Shown here one piece after another: positions 7,455 through 16,256 of a stretch of 64,000 nucleotides of DNA; the first letter of the stretch is position 1; the number at the start of each line of letters is the position of its first letter. The notes below the pieces were generated by a model, which was given only the letters and a program-made list of their open reading frames with translations, made no database searches and was not told the origin of the DNA. This stretch comes from Azophilus sp965220425 (GTDB lineage Bacteria > Pseudomonadota > Gammaproteobacteria > Pseudomonadales > Azotimanducaceae), in the NCBI GenBank assembly GCA_965220425.1, contig OZ244830.1, positions 3,224,001-3,288,000 of the forward strand. Direction: 5' to 3'. A program made the translations under genes and the position numbers.

Positions 7455-9691
7455 CCCCTTCGTTCGAGGCAACCGCGGAACTTCCGGGCGAAGTGAGCGA
7501 GGCAATCGCTGCCCCGGGAAGGACCCGCATCGACAGGATCGATCGCCGCCAGTTTCTCAAGCTCACCGGGCTCGTCGGCGGAGGCCTGATCCTGTCGTTC
7601 ACGGGCTCGCGGGCAACCGCAACCAGCGGCGCTCTGCAGCCGAACGGCTTTCTGCGTATCGATGCGGGCGGCATCGCCCTGTACGCCAAGAATCCGGAGA
7701 TCGGCCAGGGCGTCAAGACATCGCTGCCCATGATCGTCGCCGAGGAACTCGATGCCGCGTGGCAAGACGTCGAAATCGTCCAGGCGCCCATCGACGAGGC
7801 AACCTACGGCCGACAGGTTGCCGGCGGCTCCACATCCATTCCCATGAACTGGGATTTGCTGCGCCAGGCCGGCGCCACGGCGCGGGCCATGCTGGTGGGA
7901 GCCGCCGCCGTTCGCCTGGGCGTGCCCACGGCGGAACTGTCCACGGGCGACAGCCACGTGATTCACACACCAAGCGGAAGCCGGATCCCGTACACGGAGC
8001 TGGCCGGCGCCGCGGCAGGCATGCCGGTTCCCGCGGCCGATACCCTGCCGTTGAAGACGCCGGACCAGTATCGCCTGCTCGGTACGCGTGTCACCGGCGT
8101 CGACAACGAAGCCCTGGTGCGCGGCGAACCGCTGTTCGGCATCGATCGGTCGCTGCCCGGCATGAAGTTTGCCGTCTACCAGAAGTGCCCGGCTCAACGT
8201 GGCCGTGTCAAGTCATTCAATTCTAATGAAATCAAAAAGTTACCAGGGGTACGTGATGTATTCTCACTAGAGGGAAACGGCAATCTCATGGAATTGATGC
8301 CCGGTGTCGCCATCGTCGCCGATTCCACCTGGGCAGCGATCGCGGCCAAGCGGAAACTCAGGGTCGAATGGGATGAAAGCACGGCCGCCAAGGATAGCTG
8401 GAGCGATGCCAGGGCGCAGGCGGAGCGCCTTCGCAAGCAGGCCGGTGCAACCCGGGTCGTCGAGGCGGGCGATGTGGACAAGGCTCTCGCGGCAGGGCCT
8501 AAGCGTCTCGATGCCTTCTACAGCTACCGGTTCGCCAGCCACGCCCAACTGGAACCGCAGAACTGCACCGCACGGTTCAAGAACGACGCGATTGAACTGT
8601 GGGCGCCCACCCAGACTCCGGGCAGGGGCATCCGGGCCGTCGCTAACACCCTTGGCATCGATCCCGCACGGATTACCGTGCATCAGACCCGGTGCGGCGG
8701 CGGTTTCGGGCGCCGGCTGTACAACGATTTCATGTGCGAGGCCGCTGCGATCGCAGCCCGCGTCGATGCGCCGGTGAAGCTGCAGTGGACCCGGGAAGAC
8801 GACATGTCCCATGACTTCTTCCGCGCCGGCGGCTTCCATCAACTCGAAGGATGCGTCGATGGGGAGGGCCGTATTTCCGGTTGGCGGGACCATTTCATCA
8901 CCTTCGCCGACGGCGACCGGCCGGTCAGCGGCGGCAGTCTGCGGGCCAGCGAGTTTCCCGCGGGCCTGATCGGCAACCTGCGCATCGAGCAGACGGCGCT
9001 CGACTGGCGCACGCGCTGCGGCGCCTGGCGGGCGCCGGGCTCCAATGTCTTCGGATTCGTCATCCAGAGCTTCATCCATGAACTGGCCGTCGCTGCCGGG
9101 CGCGATCACCTGGAGGTGTTGCTGGAAATACTCGGCGAACCGCGCTGGCTGGAACCCGGGAACGCCTGGGCGCTGCACACCGGGCGCGCCGCCGGGGCGA
9201 TCAGGCTGGCGGCGGAGAAGGCGGGTTGGGGCCGTACCATGCCCGCGGGCCGGGGCCTCGGTCTCGCGTTCCACTTCAGCCACGCCGGCCATATCGCCGA
9301 GGTGGCCGACGTCAGCGTCGATGCCGGCAGGAAGATCCGGGTAAACCGGGTCACCGCGGCCGCAGACGTGGGCCCGATCATCAACCTGAGCGGTGCGGAA
9401 AATCAGGTGCAGGGGTCGGTGATCGACGGGCTGTCCACCATGCTCGGCCTGTCGGTGACCTTCGAGAACGGCCGCGTGGAGCAGTCCAACTTCGACAGCT
9501 ACCCGATGCTGCGCATGCCGGATGCACCGGAGGTGGACGTCCATTTCGTGAAGAGCGACTTTCCGCCCACCGGCCTCGGCGAACCGGCCCTGCCGCCCTT
9601 GGCCCCGGCGGTGTGCAACGCGATTTTCGCGGCCAGCGGACATCGCATCCGCAGCATGCCGATCAGCGGGGAGGGGTTCTCAATCGGATAG
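7451..9691 (+). CDS. iorB: Isoquinoline 1-oxidoreductase beta-type molybdopterin subunit
   Basis: Protein of 746 residues from ATG 7451. A Tat signal RRQFLKLTG (R32, R33) followed by a hydrophobic stretch predicts export of the folded complex. Molybdopterin-binding segments typical of IorB follow, including NPEIGQGVKTSLPMIVAEEL, GGGFGRRLYNDF, TRCGAWRAPGSN and the C-terminal GLGEPALPPLAPAVCNAIF with the catalytic Glu. It is the large subunit that hydroxylates the substrate. Bases 8212-8280 (RVKSFNSNEIKKLPGVRDVF) are strikingly AT-rich with codons unlike the rest of the gene, although the frame is intact. Confidence 0.9.
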   Translation: MTPSFEATAELPGEVSEAIAAPGRTRIDRIDRRQFLKLTGLVGGGLILSFTGSRATATSGALQPNGFLRIDAGGIALYAKNPEIGQGVKTSLPMIVAEELDAAWQDVEIVQAPIDEATYGRQVAGGSTSIPMNWDLLRQAGATARAMLVGAAAVRLGVPTAELSTGDSHVIHTPSGSRIPYTELAGAAAGMPVPAADTLPLKTPDQYRLLGTRVTGVDNEALVRGEPLFGIDRSLPGMKFAVYQKCPAQRGRVKSFNSNEIKKLPGVRDVFSLEGNGNLMELMPGVAIVADSTWAAIAAKRKLRVEWDESTAAKDSWSDARAQAERLRKQAGATRVVEAGDVDKALAAGPKRLDAFYSYRFASHAQLEPQNCTARFKNDAIELWAPTQTPGRGIRAVANTLGIDPARITVHQTRCGGGFGRRLYNDFMCEAAAIAARVDAPVKLQWTREDDMSHDFFRAGGFHQLEGCVDGEGRISGWRDHFITFADGDRPVSGGSLRASEFPAGLIGNLRIEQTALDWRTRCGAWRAPGSNVFGFVIQSFIHELAVAAGRDHLEVLLEILGEPRWLEPGNAWALHTGRAAGAIRLAAEKAGWGRTMPAGRGLGLAFHFSHAGHIAEVADVSVDAGRKIRVNRVTAAADVGPIINLSGAENQVQGSVIDGLSTMLGLSVTFENGRVEQSNFDSYPMLRMPDAPEVDVHFVKSDFPPTGLGEPALPPLAPAVCNAIFAASGHRIRSMPISGEGFSIG

Positions 9692-9774
9692 CCGGAATAC
9701 GGGCACTACCCGATCCCAAACAGCCAACGGCTGCGTTCCAAGTCAAGCAAAAGCGCTACAGCACCGCGGAAAGA

Positions 9775-9910
9775 GCTTTTATGCTACTTATACTCCCATG
9801 TGTGTGAGATTGCACGGTGAGCTGACGGAAAAACCTGAAAAGCTGATGCAAAAAAACTGCCTCAGTACCTGTCAGTTTCATGGAAAAGGGCTTTTATGCT
9901 ACTTATACTC
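9775..9910. repeat. 21-bp direct repeats in an empty intergenic region
   Basis: An identical 21-base sequence (GCTTTTATGCTACTTATACT plus C) occurs at 9775-9795 and 9890-9910, each preceded by a purine-rich AAAG/AAAA context. TATACT inside it could act as a -10 element. Otherwise 9692-10115 shows no gene I recognise and is AT-richer than the preceding iorB. Confidence 0.7.
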
Positions 9911-10115
9911 GCGGTCACTCGTTTACGGGTATTTCCGCAGCTGTAAATGCTCCCGATCGGCCAGGAAGAGACATTCACATAGGCCGCACAATCAAGTCTT
10001 TCAGAAATCCACACCGATGCCTAGTGTCATTTTTTCTCCCAACAATTATGTGTTTCTTCCCGCGTACGGGAGCCTGCGATCCGCATGAAAAACATCGCCG
10101 AGATTGAGGTCGGGT

Positions 10116-10252
10116 GGAAAGGGCTTGCTTTTGCGGTGACGGCTGCCGATCGTGGGCAAAGGGTCACGTTGTTCGACGCCGAGCAAGAAATAGACGGACA
10201 ATTCAACCCCCCAAACTGATCCCCGGCAAAGAGGAGTTTTACGAAATTTTCA
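10116..10252 (+). pseudogene. fadH-like (2,4-dienoyl-CoA reductase) fragment
   Basis: One frame reads GLAFAVTAADRGQRVTLFDA then EQEIDGQFN. After a C-run (10206-10212) a shifted frame continues KLIPGKEEFYEIFS. In order, these match the FAD/NAD-domain strand of FadH-type NADH:flavin oxidoreductases (RGHxVTLFDA, EIGGQFN, IPGKEEFYET). The piece is about 45 codons, frameshifted and without the rest of the gene, so it is a relic. It lies about 270 bases upstream of the sigma factor gene. Confidence 0.75.
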
Positions 10253-10521
10253 GTTTCTCCCGGATTGGCGGTATCCTTTTATTCGTCATTTCCCCTTGTT
10301 TTGACTCTTTAGTATTAGGCAGATTGAAATTTTTTACACACGGCTGATTCCCTGGGGGATTTGAGGCGCCAATTCCCGGTGACTGCCCAGAAAGTGGCAC
10401 AATAGGATTTACCGGCGTGAAATCAGGGTATTCCCTGTCGGGAAGTTACTCAATGTCGGTTAGCTCTGGAGATAGGCTGTTAAGGCTTTATGGCAAAGCG
10501 TGAAAGGCAGAAGAGGTCTTT

Positions 10522-11106
10522 GTGAAGGATAACAGGAATCCTGGCGCAGATAACCCGGTGGCCCGGGCATATCTGCAATGCCGGGATGCGCTGGTGCGCT
10601 CCGTCATGAAAATGTCGGTTAAACCGGAAGATGTCGAGGACATTCTCCATGAGACCTATCTGCGCGCACATATCGCCAGCCAGAAGAAAACGATCCAGTC
10701 ACCCAAGGACTACCTGTTTGTCGTTTCACGCAACCTGGTGATCCGTGGTGTAACGAAAAGGTCGAGGGAGCTGAGAACCGTCATCGATAACGCGATTCGC
10801 GACGTGTCGGATTCATCCCTGGATGCGGAACTGCATCAAAAACAAAAAGTGCAAGCGCTTGACGAGGTGTTGGGTACGCTGCCCGACAAAGTACGTCAGG
10901 CGATTCTCCTGCGTAAAGTGTACGGATTTTCATCCAGAGAAATCGCCAAAAAAATGCGTGTTTCAAAAAGCTCTGTCGATAAATACATAGCCACAGGTAT
11001 CAACAAGTGTGAGTTGATGTTGAGTTCGAGAGGCTACGACATGGATGGGAAACACGGGAAAAAGCTTTCGCTGGAAAGCGACAAGACTGAGAGGTCCAGA
11101 GAATAA
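10522..11106 (+). CDS. FecI-like ECF sigma factor
   Basis: Protein of 194 residues from GTG 10522, with AGAAGAGG five bases upstream. Region 2 is seen as DVEDILHETYLRAH and SPKDYLFVVSRNLVIRG. Region 4 is seen as LPDKVRQAILLRKVYGFSSR followed by EIAKKMRVSKSSVDKYI. FecI-group sigma factors direct RNA polymerase to a TonB receptor promoter once the receptor reports substrate. It is followed after two bases by the fecR-like gene. The receptor gene lies further downstream, now separated by an IS4 element. Confidence 0.9.
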   Translation: MKDNRNPGADNPVARAYLQCRDALVRSVMKMSVKPEDVEDILHETYLRAHIASQKKTIQSPKDYLFVVSRNLVIRGVTKRSRELRTVIDNAIRDVSDSSLDAELHQKQKVQALDEVLGTLPDKVRQAILLRKVYGFSSREIAKKMRVSKSSVDKYIATGINKCELMLSSRGYDMDGKHGKKLSLESDKTERSRE

Positions 11107-11108
11107 CA

Positions 11109-12188
11109 GTGGAAAATCAATCAAAAACGGTTATACCGTTACGCACCGACGACATCATCAGGCAGGAAGCGGCTGATTGGCTGGTAAAGCTCGATAACGG
11201 CCTGGATAGTAAAGGCTTGTCGCCTAATGATCTGGCGGAATTACGGACATGGCTTGCAAATGACCCGCGTCACGGTGAGATTTTGCAGAAGCAGGCCAGT
11301 GTCTGGAGTGATCTGGATATCTACGCCGAAGGGTTAACAAAGTACGGCAACCAACCTGCACCTGGCTTGTCTTCCCTGTTCGATAACTCACTGGGTATTG
11401 GGAAAGCAGCGGCGTTCGCATGCACGTTGCTGATAGCGGTGGCCGCCTGGCTGTATATCTCAGACAATGTTCCCGAGGATGTCACCCCCAATTTTTATTC
11501 AACTGACGTGGGTGCCCAAAGTGTTAGAAAATTGAGCGATGGTTCCACGGCGCATCTGAATACGGACACCCTCATCGAAATCGATTACGGCGACGCGGAA
11601 AGGAAAATTACGCTGCTGAGGGGCGAAGTGATGTTTGATGTCGCACATGACCCCGACAGGCCATTTATCGTATATGCAGCCGGAAGCTCGGTCACCGCCG
11701 TGGGTACGAAGTTCATCGTCCGGCTTGCTTCCGATAAAATATTGGTGTCGGTGGCGGAAGGGCAGGTAAAACTGAGTAGTCAGCCTGCAGGGCAAGGTCA
11801 AAAAACAATCAGCTTACCTAATCAGCCAGTGCAGGAAGTTATCCTGGTAAGCGCGGGTCAGACAGCCGAAATAAACACTGGTGAACCAGATAATCCTTTA
11901 TTGAACGACGTCGAAGATAATGAGCTCCAACGTAAATTTTCGTGGACAAACGGCCGAATAGTCTTTGTCGATGAAACACTGGAGTCGATCGTCAATGAAG
12001 TCAACCGCTATACCACGGTACGCGTGGTAATCGTTGATCCCGAACTCAGAGATATCAGACTTGGCGGTCGATTTGAAATTGGTGATACCGAGGCACTACT
12101 GGAAGCCATCGAAATTTCCAGAAGAGAAATTCAGGTTAGCCGGAATATCGACGGCAATATGATCATTATTTCCAGAAGCTCCGGATAA
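11109..12188 (+). CDS. FecR-family anti-sigma regulator
   Basis: Protein of 359 residues from GTG 11109, two bases after the sigma gene. The cytoplasmic N-terminus (QEAADWLVKLDNG ... LRTWLANDPRHGEIL) is the FecR_N anti-sigma domain. One transmembrane helix spans about residues 99-117 (KAAAFACTLLIAVAAWLYI). The periplasmic FecR domain includes VRKLSDGSTAHLNTDTLIEI and GEVMFDVAHDPDRPFIV. The C-terminal segment GRIVFVDETLESIVNEVNRY is the secretin/TonB short-N-terminal-like domain that contacts the receptor signalling domain. Confidence 0.92.
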   Translation: MENQSKTVIPLRTDDIIRQEAADWLVKLDNGLDSKGLSPNDLAELRTWLANDPRHGEILQKQASVWSDLDIYAEGLTKYGNQPAPGLSSLFDNSLGIGKAAAFACTLLIAVAAWLYISDNVPEDVTPNFYSTDVGAQSVRKLSDGSTAHLNTDTLIEIDYGDAERKITLLRGEVMFDVAHDPDRPFIVYAAGSSVTAVGTKFIVRLASDKILVSVAEGQVKLSSQPAGQGQKTISLPNQPVQEVILVSAGQTAEINTGEPDNPLLNDVEDNELQRKFSWTNGRIVFVDETLESIVNEVNRYTTVRVVIVDPELRDIRLGGRFEIGDTEALLEAIEISRREIQVSRNIDGNMIIISRSSG

Positions 12189-12213
12189 TCTTTCCCCACG
12201 AATTAAAAGAAAA

Positions 12214-13556
12214 TTACAATCCCACTAGTGTCCGGTTAAATATCGAATAAATTCAATTGGTTAGAAGGCATGATCCTCTCGGAAGTGTAGCTGGTTTCGA
12301 AAAAGCCTTTGTTTAACGGCATTTTCTCGAACAAAGTGACTGAAAACACCTGTAACAATGTGTAGAGCGAGACATCCAGAGCGAGCCGCTTTTTGATGAT
12401 GGCCACAAGAACGTATACCGATACCGCCACCCAGATTTGCGATTTCACAGCGTTCACTGAGGTGCCGTAGAACTTCTTGATGCGCAGGTGCTGCTTGATC
12501 CATTTGAAAAACAATTCGACCTGCCACCGGGCTTTGTACAGTTCGCAAATGGTGGTCGGTGGCGGACCGAACAGGTTGGTCAGGAAGATGAGCGTCTTTT
12601 GCGTGTTGGGGTCTTTGAAGCGAATGCGGCGCAAGTGGTGCGGATAGTGTTTGCGACTGTAGAAACCCGACAAGGTCACTGTCTGATCGCAGACGATTCC
12701 TTGCGCCCGGTCGCTCGGTGCCGAATAGACGCGGCGCAGATCGGTGTTCGATTTGGCGCGGGTGACGAAGAACGCGCCCGCCTGGTGCAGTCCGAACAGT
12801 CGCTCGAAATCGAGGTAGGCCCGATCCATCACGTAAATCGCCGCCGGCTCCGGGATCAACAGATCGAGCACGTTTACATCGTGCAGCTTGCCGTCGGAAA
12901 CGTGGATAAAACTTGGGATATTGCCACGAAGGTCCAGCAGCGTGTGCATCTTCACGGCAGCTTTGGATCGGCGAAACGGCGCCCAGGGAAACAACGATAG
13001 GCAAAGATCGATGGTGGTCGAGTCCAGTGCGTAGACCGCATTCGACAGGTCCAGACCCAGCTCTTCCTCGGCGTAGAGCTCGCGCGCTTGGGCAATCAGC
13101 CGTTGTGCAAACTCGGCGTAGATGCGCCAGTCTCGGCGCTCGTTGGCATCGGCCAACGTCGAGCGCTTCACGGACGAGCGAATGCCCATGTGGTACAACT
13201 TGGCGGACTGCGCCGAGAGACAGGCTTCGATGTCGCGCAGGCTTTCCCGGTAGGTCAGTTGCGCAAACGCCAGGACTCTGAAGTGTTCGGCACAAGGCAG
13301 GGTGCGGACGCGGTGGTCCCCTTCGTATCGGGCTACCAATCGATGGAACGTTTTCCACGGCAGGAAATCCATGATCTGCGAAAACAGCGTCTTTCCGGTA
13401 TACATCCAGCCCTCTCGGCGACAAGAGTCTCAAAAGAGGCCATTCTGCCGGATTTGCGTTCAAGTCAGGGACACCCAATTTGCTCTGTAACTTACTGTAA
13501 TAGAATCGAAAATCGCGCCTATGCGGCGTTTTAACCGGACACCAGTGTTACAATCC
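12214..13556. mobile_element. IS4-family insertion sequence with 9-bp target duplication
   Basis: The element proper is 12223-13547 (1325 bp). Its ends are inverted repeats of at least 18 bases with one mismatch (CACTAGTGTCCGGTTAAA at 12223-12240 against the complement at 13530-13547). The flanks carry a perfect 9-bp direct repeat TTACAATCC at 12214-12222 and 13548-13556. It is therefore a recognisable, fairly recent insertion. It separates the sigma/anti-sigma pair from the TonB receptor gene. Confidence 0.95.
12236..13405 (-). CDS. IS4-family transposase
   Basis: Protein of 389 residues on the minus strand. It has an N-terminal DUF4372-like segment (FSQIMDFLPWKTFHRLVARY), the DDE regions YALDSTTIDLCLSLFPWA and IYVMDRAYLDFERLF, and the Y-(2)-R-(3)-E-(6)-K signature as LYKARWQVELFFKWIKQHLR. 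The frame is uninterrupted and the inverted repeats are intact, so the element may still be active. It is transcribed against the fec-like genes on either side. Confidence 0.92.
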   Translation of the reverse strand: MYTGKTLFSQIMDFLPWKTFHRLVARYEGDHRVRTLPCAEHFRVLAFAQLTYRESLRDIEACLSAQSAKLYHMGIRSSVKRSTLADANERRDWRIYAEFAQRLIAQARELYAEEELGLDLSNAVYALDSTTIDLCLSLFPWAPFRRSKAAVKMHTLLDLRGNIPSFIHVSDGKLHDVNVLDLLIPEPAAIYVMDRAYLDFERLFGLHQAGAFFVTRAKSNTDLRRVYSAPSDRAQGIVCDQTVTLSGFYSRKHYPHHLRRIRFKDPNTQKTLIFLTNLFGPPPTTICELYKARWQVELFFKWIKQHLRIKKFYGTSVNAVKSQIWVAVSVYVLVAIIKKRLALDVSLYTLLQVFSVTLFEKMPLNKGFFETSYTSERIMPSNQLNLFDI

Positions 13557-13625
13557 AATTATCCAAATGCAGCCACAAATGCTCTTTATAGTGGTTGCAA
13601 CGTACTTTGAGGTACGCAACCGGTA

Positions 13626-16145
13626 GTGAGGAATAATACGAGCAGAGTCGAGGGATGTTCTTTCTGGTTGTGTGTGGCGGCAATTTTACTTGCACACTGC
13701 AGTTCGTCCACATCCGTCGCGGCCGAGCAGGAAACATATCAACTGGATATCCCTGCGCAGGAGGCGGAAGCCTCTCTGAACAAACTGGCCGATACATTCG
13801 ACCACTCGCTTTTGTATTCCAGTGAGGACCTGAGAGGCATTGTCCTCAATCCGATCAAGGGTTCCTACACGCTGCCGGATGCTTTGGAAATTCTGTTCAG
13901 GAACTCTCCTCTGGATGCCGTTGTGACCAGGAAGCGCGTAATCGTTATTTCGATTGCCCAGACTGGAACGCAACAAGACGGGAGGGAGATTGTGAAAAAA
14001 TCCAATACAGGCCTGTTGGCCGCATTGATCAGTATTTTTAGTGCTGCAGGAGCACAGAGCGTAATTGCCCAGGAAGAGGCTGATACGAAATCTGCTGCTC
14101 GTTCTGAAATTGAAGAAATCATCGTCACCGCCCAAAAGCGAGAAGAGAGGCTTCAGGATGTGCCGATTTCCATGACCATGCTTGGGGGTGAGGATCTTGA
14201 TCGATCACGAGTCGAGGGATTGACCGAGATTCTGCGCCGCGTGCCGGGCATCGCCGCGCCCGTGACTGCCCTTGGAACGCCGTCAATTACGATCAGAGGT
14301 GTGACCCCTGACGGTCTCGCCTTTGGAGGCGCCCCCACCGCATCCTACTACATCGATTCGGTGCCGTACGGTTTCGTTCGCCATGCGCTGTTGCCGGATG
14401 CGAATGTTTACGACCTGGAGCGGATTGAAGTCCTGCGTGGCCCGCAGGGAACGCTCTTCGGGGCCAATGCGCAAAGCGGTGTGGTGCGAATCCTCACACA
14501 CGATCCGGACCATTCCGCTTTTGAGTTGAAAGCGAGAGGCTCGGTGTCCTCGACCGAGGATGGCGGTACTAATTATCGAGGGGATTTAGCTGTCAATCTC
14601 CCCCTTATAGAAGACAAGCTCGCCGCTCGCGCGGTTGTGGGGTACACAGATCGCAGCGGATGGATCGACAAACCAGGCACGCCCGATGCAGACTCCGCGG
14701 ACATTACCAACGCGCGTTTTAAGGTCAAAGGCCAGCTGACTGAGAATTTCTCGTTGGTGGGGTCGTTTTGGTTTACCCGCTCTCGAATTGATACGCAGTC
14801 GATCGGCAACGAGGATGGACAAAATACGACTCCAGGTATGTCCCCTGTGAACTCCGACGCGGATGTCTATGAATTGCGCGCGAGCTATGATGCCGATGCG
14901 GTCGAGATCACTAGTGCGACGAGCTATTTCGACTATGACCTCTCATCCTCTCTGGATCTTACCCCGCTGGGGGGGCCGTTTTTCAACGGACTTGTTCAGA
15001 CAGTCAATTTCGAATCCAAAGTGTTTTCCGAGGAGCTGACGTTCAGTTCGACCGGCGAGGGCTCGTGGCGCTGGTCCGCGGGCGCGAGCTACCGCGATGT
15101 TTCCGACCGGTTCATTCAGCATTTTGAAAGCACCTTCATTCCAAAGACCCTCGCGGCAGACTATGAGGATTCTTCACGATCCTGGGCGGTCTTTGGCGAG
15201 CTCACGCGGGTGTTCTTCGACGAGCAACTGGAACTGACCGTCGGGCTTCGCTACTTCGATGACAGCCAGGAAACTGACGAAAACATAAGCTCGACGGGGA
15301 ATCCGGCCACGCCACTGCTTCATGCGAAGGCTTCGTTCGATTCACTCACGCCGCGGACTGTGCTGACTTGGTATCCTAATGATGATTTGACGTTCTATGC
15401 TTCCTATGCGGAGGGATTTCGCAGCGGCCTACTACAACAGCCAAGCGTGCTCGTCCTCGCGCCGCTGTTCCCAGCGGCGGAGCCGGATCTCCTTCACAAT
15501 TACGAACTGGGTACGAAGGGAAGCCTGTGGGATGGTCGCCTTCAGTTCGATGCAGCGGTGTTCTATCTTGATTGGGACGACATTCAGCAAGGCATATCGG
15601 TAGCCCCAACCACTAATAATCCCGCCCTGACAGCGATCTTGAACGCGAGCTCGGCCAGCGGCTTGGGGGCAGAGTTTAGCGGCACCTTGGCTCCCGTTGA
15701 AAGGCTCACCATCACCGTCAGTTTCAGCTGGAATGATCTGACCTTTGACAGCGACGTAATCTCTGGCGGCCTTGTCTTATTTGGTAAAGGAGATCGACTG
15801 GGGGTCTCTCCAGAGTACACAGCTGGCCTTTCGCTGGACTATAGCTTTCCAGTCGGCCGAGGGTTCGACGTACTGACGTCGTTATCGGGAAATTACACCT
15901 CAGCCGTTGAGTATACGCGACGAAACTTCGGCTTTCAGATGCCAGAGAATGATGGCGAACCCATCCTGACATCTCGTGCCAGTGTCATGCTGAGTGCTCC
16001 TGAGAATCGTTGGTCATTGACGCTGTTCGTGGACAACGTAGGCGACGAGCGGGGTCCGACAACTCGAGGTCCATTCCCTGCCACATGGTACGGACTCAAC
16101 ACTCGGCCTATGACCTTTGGATTGCAGGTGGAGTTTCAGTTGTAA
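13626..16145 (+). CDS. TonB-dependent receptor with N-terminal STN signalling domain
   Basis: Frame of 839 residues from GTG 13626. Residues 1-33 look like a signal peptide. Residues ~38-110 are an STN domain (YQLDIPAQEAEASLNKLADT, ALEILFRNSPLDAVV). A second signal-peptide-like segment (VKKSNTGLLAALISIFSAAG) follows at 123-149. Then come the TonB box region EIIVTAQKREE, the plug (TEILRRVPGIAAPV, VLRGPQGTLFGANAQSGVV) and a beta-barrel ending in FQL. A GTG at 13992 with GGAGGGAG just upstream could start a separate receptor. The STN domain and the nearby FecI/FecR genes imply surface signalling. Substrate unknown. Confidence 0.9.
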   Translation: MRNNTSRVEGCSFWLCVAAILLAHCSSSTSVAAEQETYQLDIPAQEAEASLNKLADTFDHSLLYSSEDLRGIVLNPIKGSYTLPDALEILFRNSPLDAVVTRKRVIVISIAQTGTQQDGREIVKKSNTGLLAALISIFSAAGAQSVIAQEEADTKSAARSEIEEIIVTAQKREERLQDVPISMTMLGGEDLDRSRVEGLTEILRRVPGIAAPVTALGTPSITIRGVTPDGLAFGGAPTASYYIDSVPYGFVRHALLPDANVYDLERIEVLRGPQGTLFGANAQSGVVRILTHDPDHSAFELKARGSVSSTEDGGTNYRGDLAVNLPLIEDKLAARAVVGYTDRSGWIDKPGTPDADSADITNARFKVKGQLTENFSLVGSFWFTRSRIDTQSIGNEDGQNTTPGMSPVNSDADVYELRASYDADAVEITSATSYFDYDLSSSLDLTPLGGPFFNGLVQTVNFESKVFSEELTFSSTGEGSWRWSAGASYRDVSDRFIQHFESTFIPKTLAADYEDSSRSWAVFGELTRVFFDEQLELTVGLRYFDDSQETDENISSTGNPATPLLHAKASFDSLTPRTVLTWYPNDDLTFYASYAEGFRSGLLQQPSVLVLAPLFPAAEPDLLHNYELGTKGSLWDGRLQFDAAVFYLDWDDIQQGISVAPTTNNPALTAILNASSASGLGAEFSGTLAPVERLTITVSFSWNDLTFDSDVISGGLVLFGKGDRLGVSPEYTAGLSLDYSFPVGRGFDVLTSLSGNYTSAVEYTRRNFGFQMPENDGEPILTSRASVMLSAPENRWSLTLFVDNVGDERGPTTRGPFPATWYGLNTRPMTFGLQVEFQL
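13981..13994 (+). promoter_or_regulatory. Internal ribosome site and GTG inside the STN-TonB gene
   Basis: GGAGGGAG (13981-13988) lies three to four bases before an in-frame GTG at 13992-13994. That codon begins a typical outer-membrane signal peptide (KKSNTGLLAALISIF ... QSVIAQ). It would initiate a conventional TonB receptor lacking the STN domain from within the longer gene. The long frame has no stop between the two parts. Confidence 0.55.
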
Positions 16146-16256
16146 GCGACCATCACTGTCCATTGATGCCGTTCAGTACTCACACAAAATCGGGTCGGGC
16201 GCGTCCGGTTGATTTCGGAGCCAAGACATAAACAAGAGGTAAATAGGAGCCAAAAC

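Noticed and set aside
8267..9643. A 458-codon minus-strand frame opposite iorB
   Set aside because: Shadow frame produced by GC-rich codons; iorB on the plus strand is clearly the real gene.
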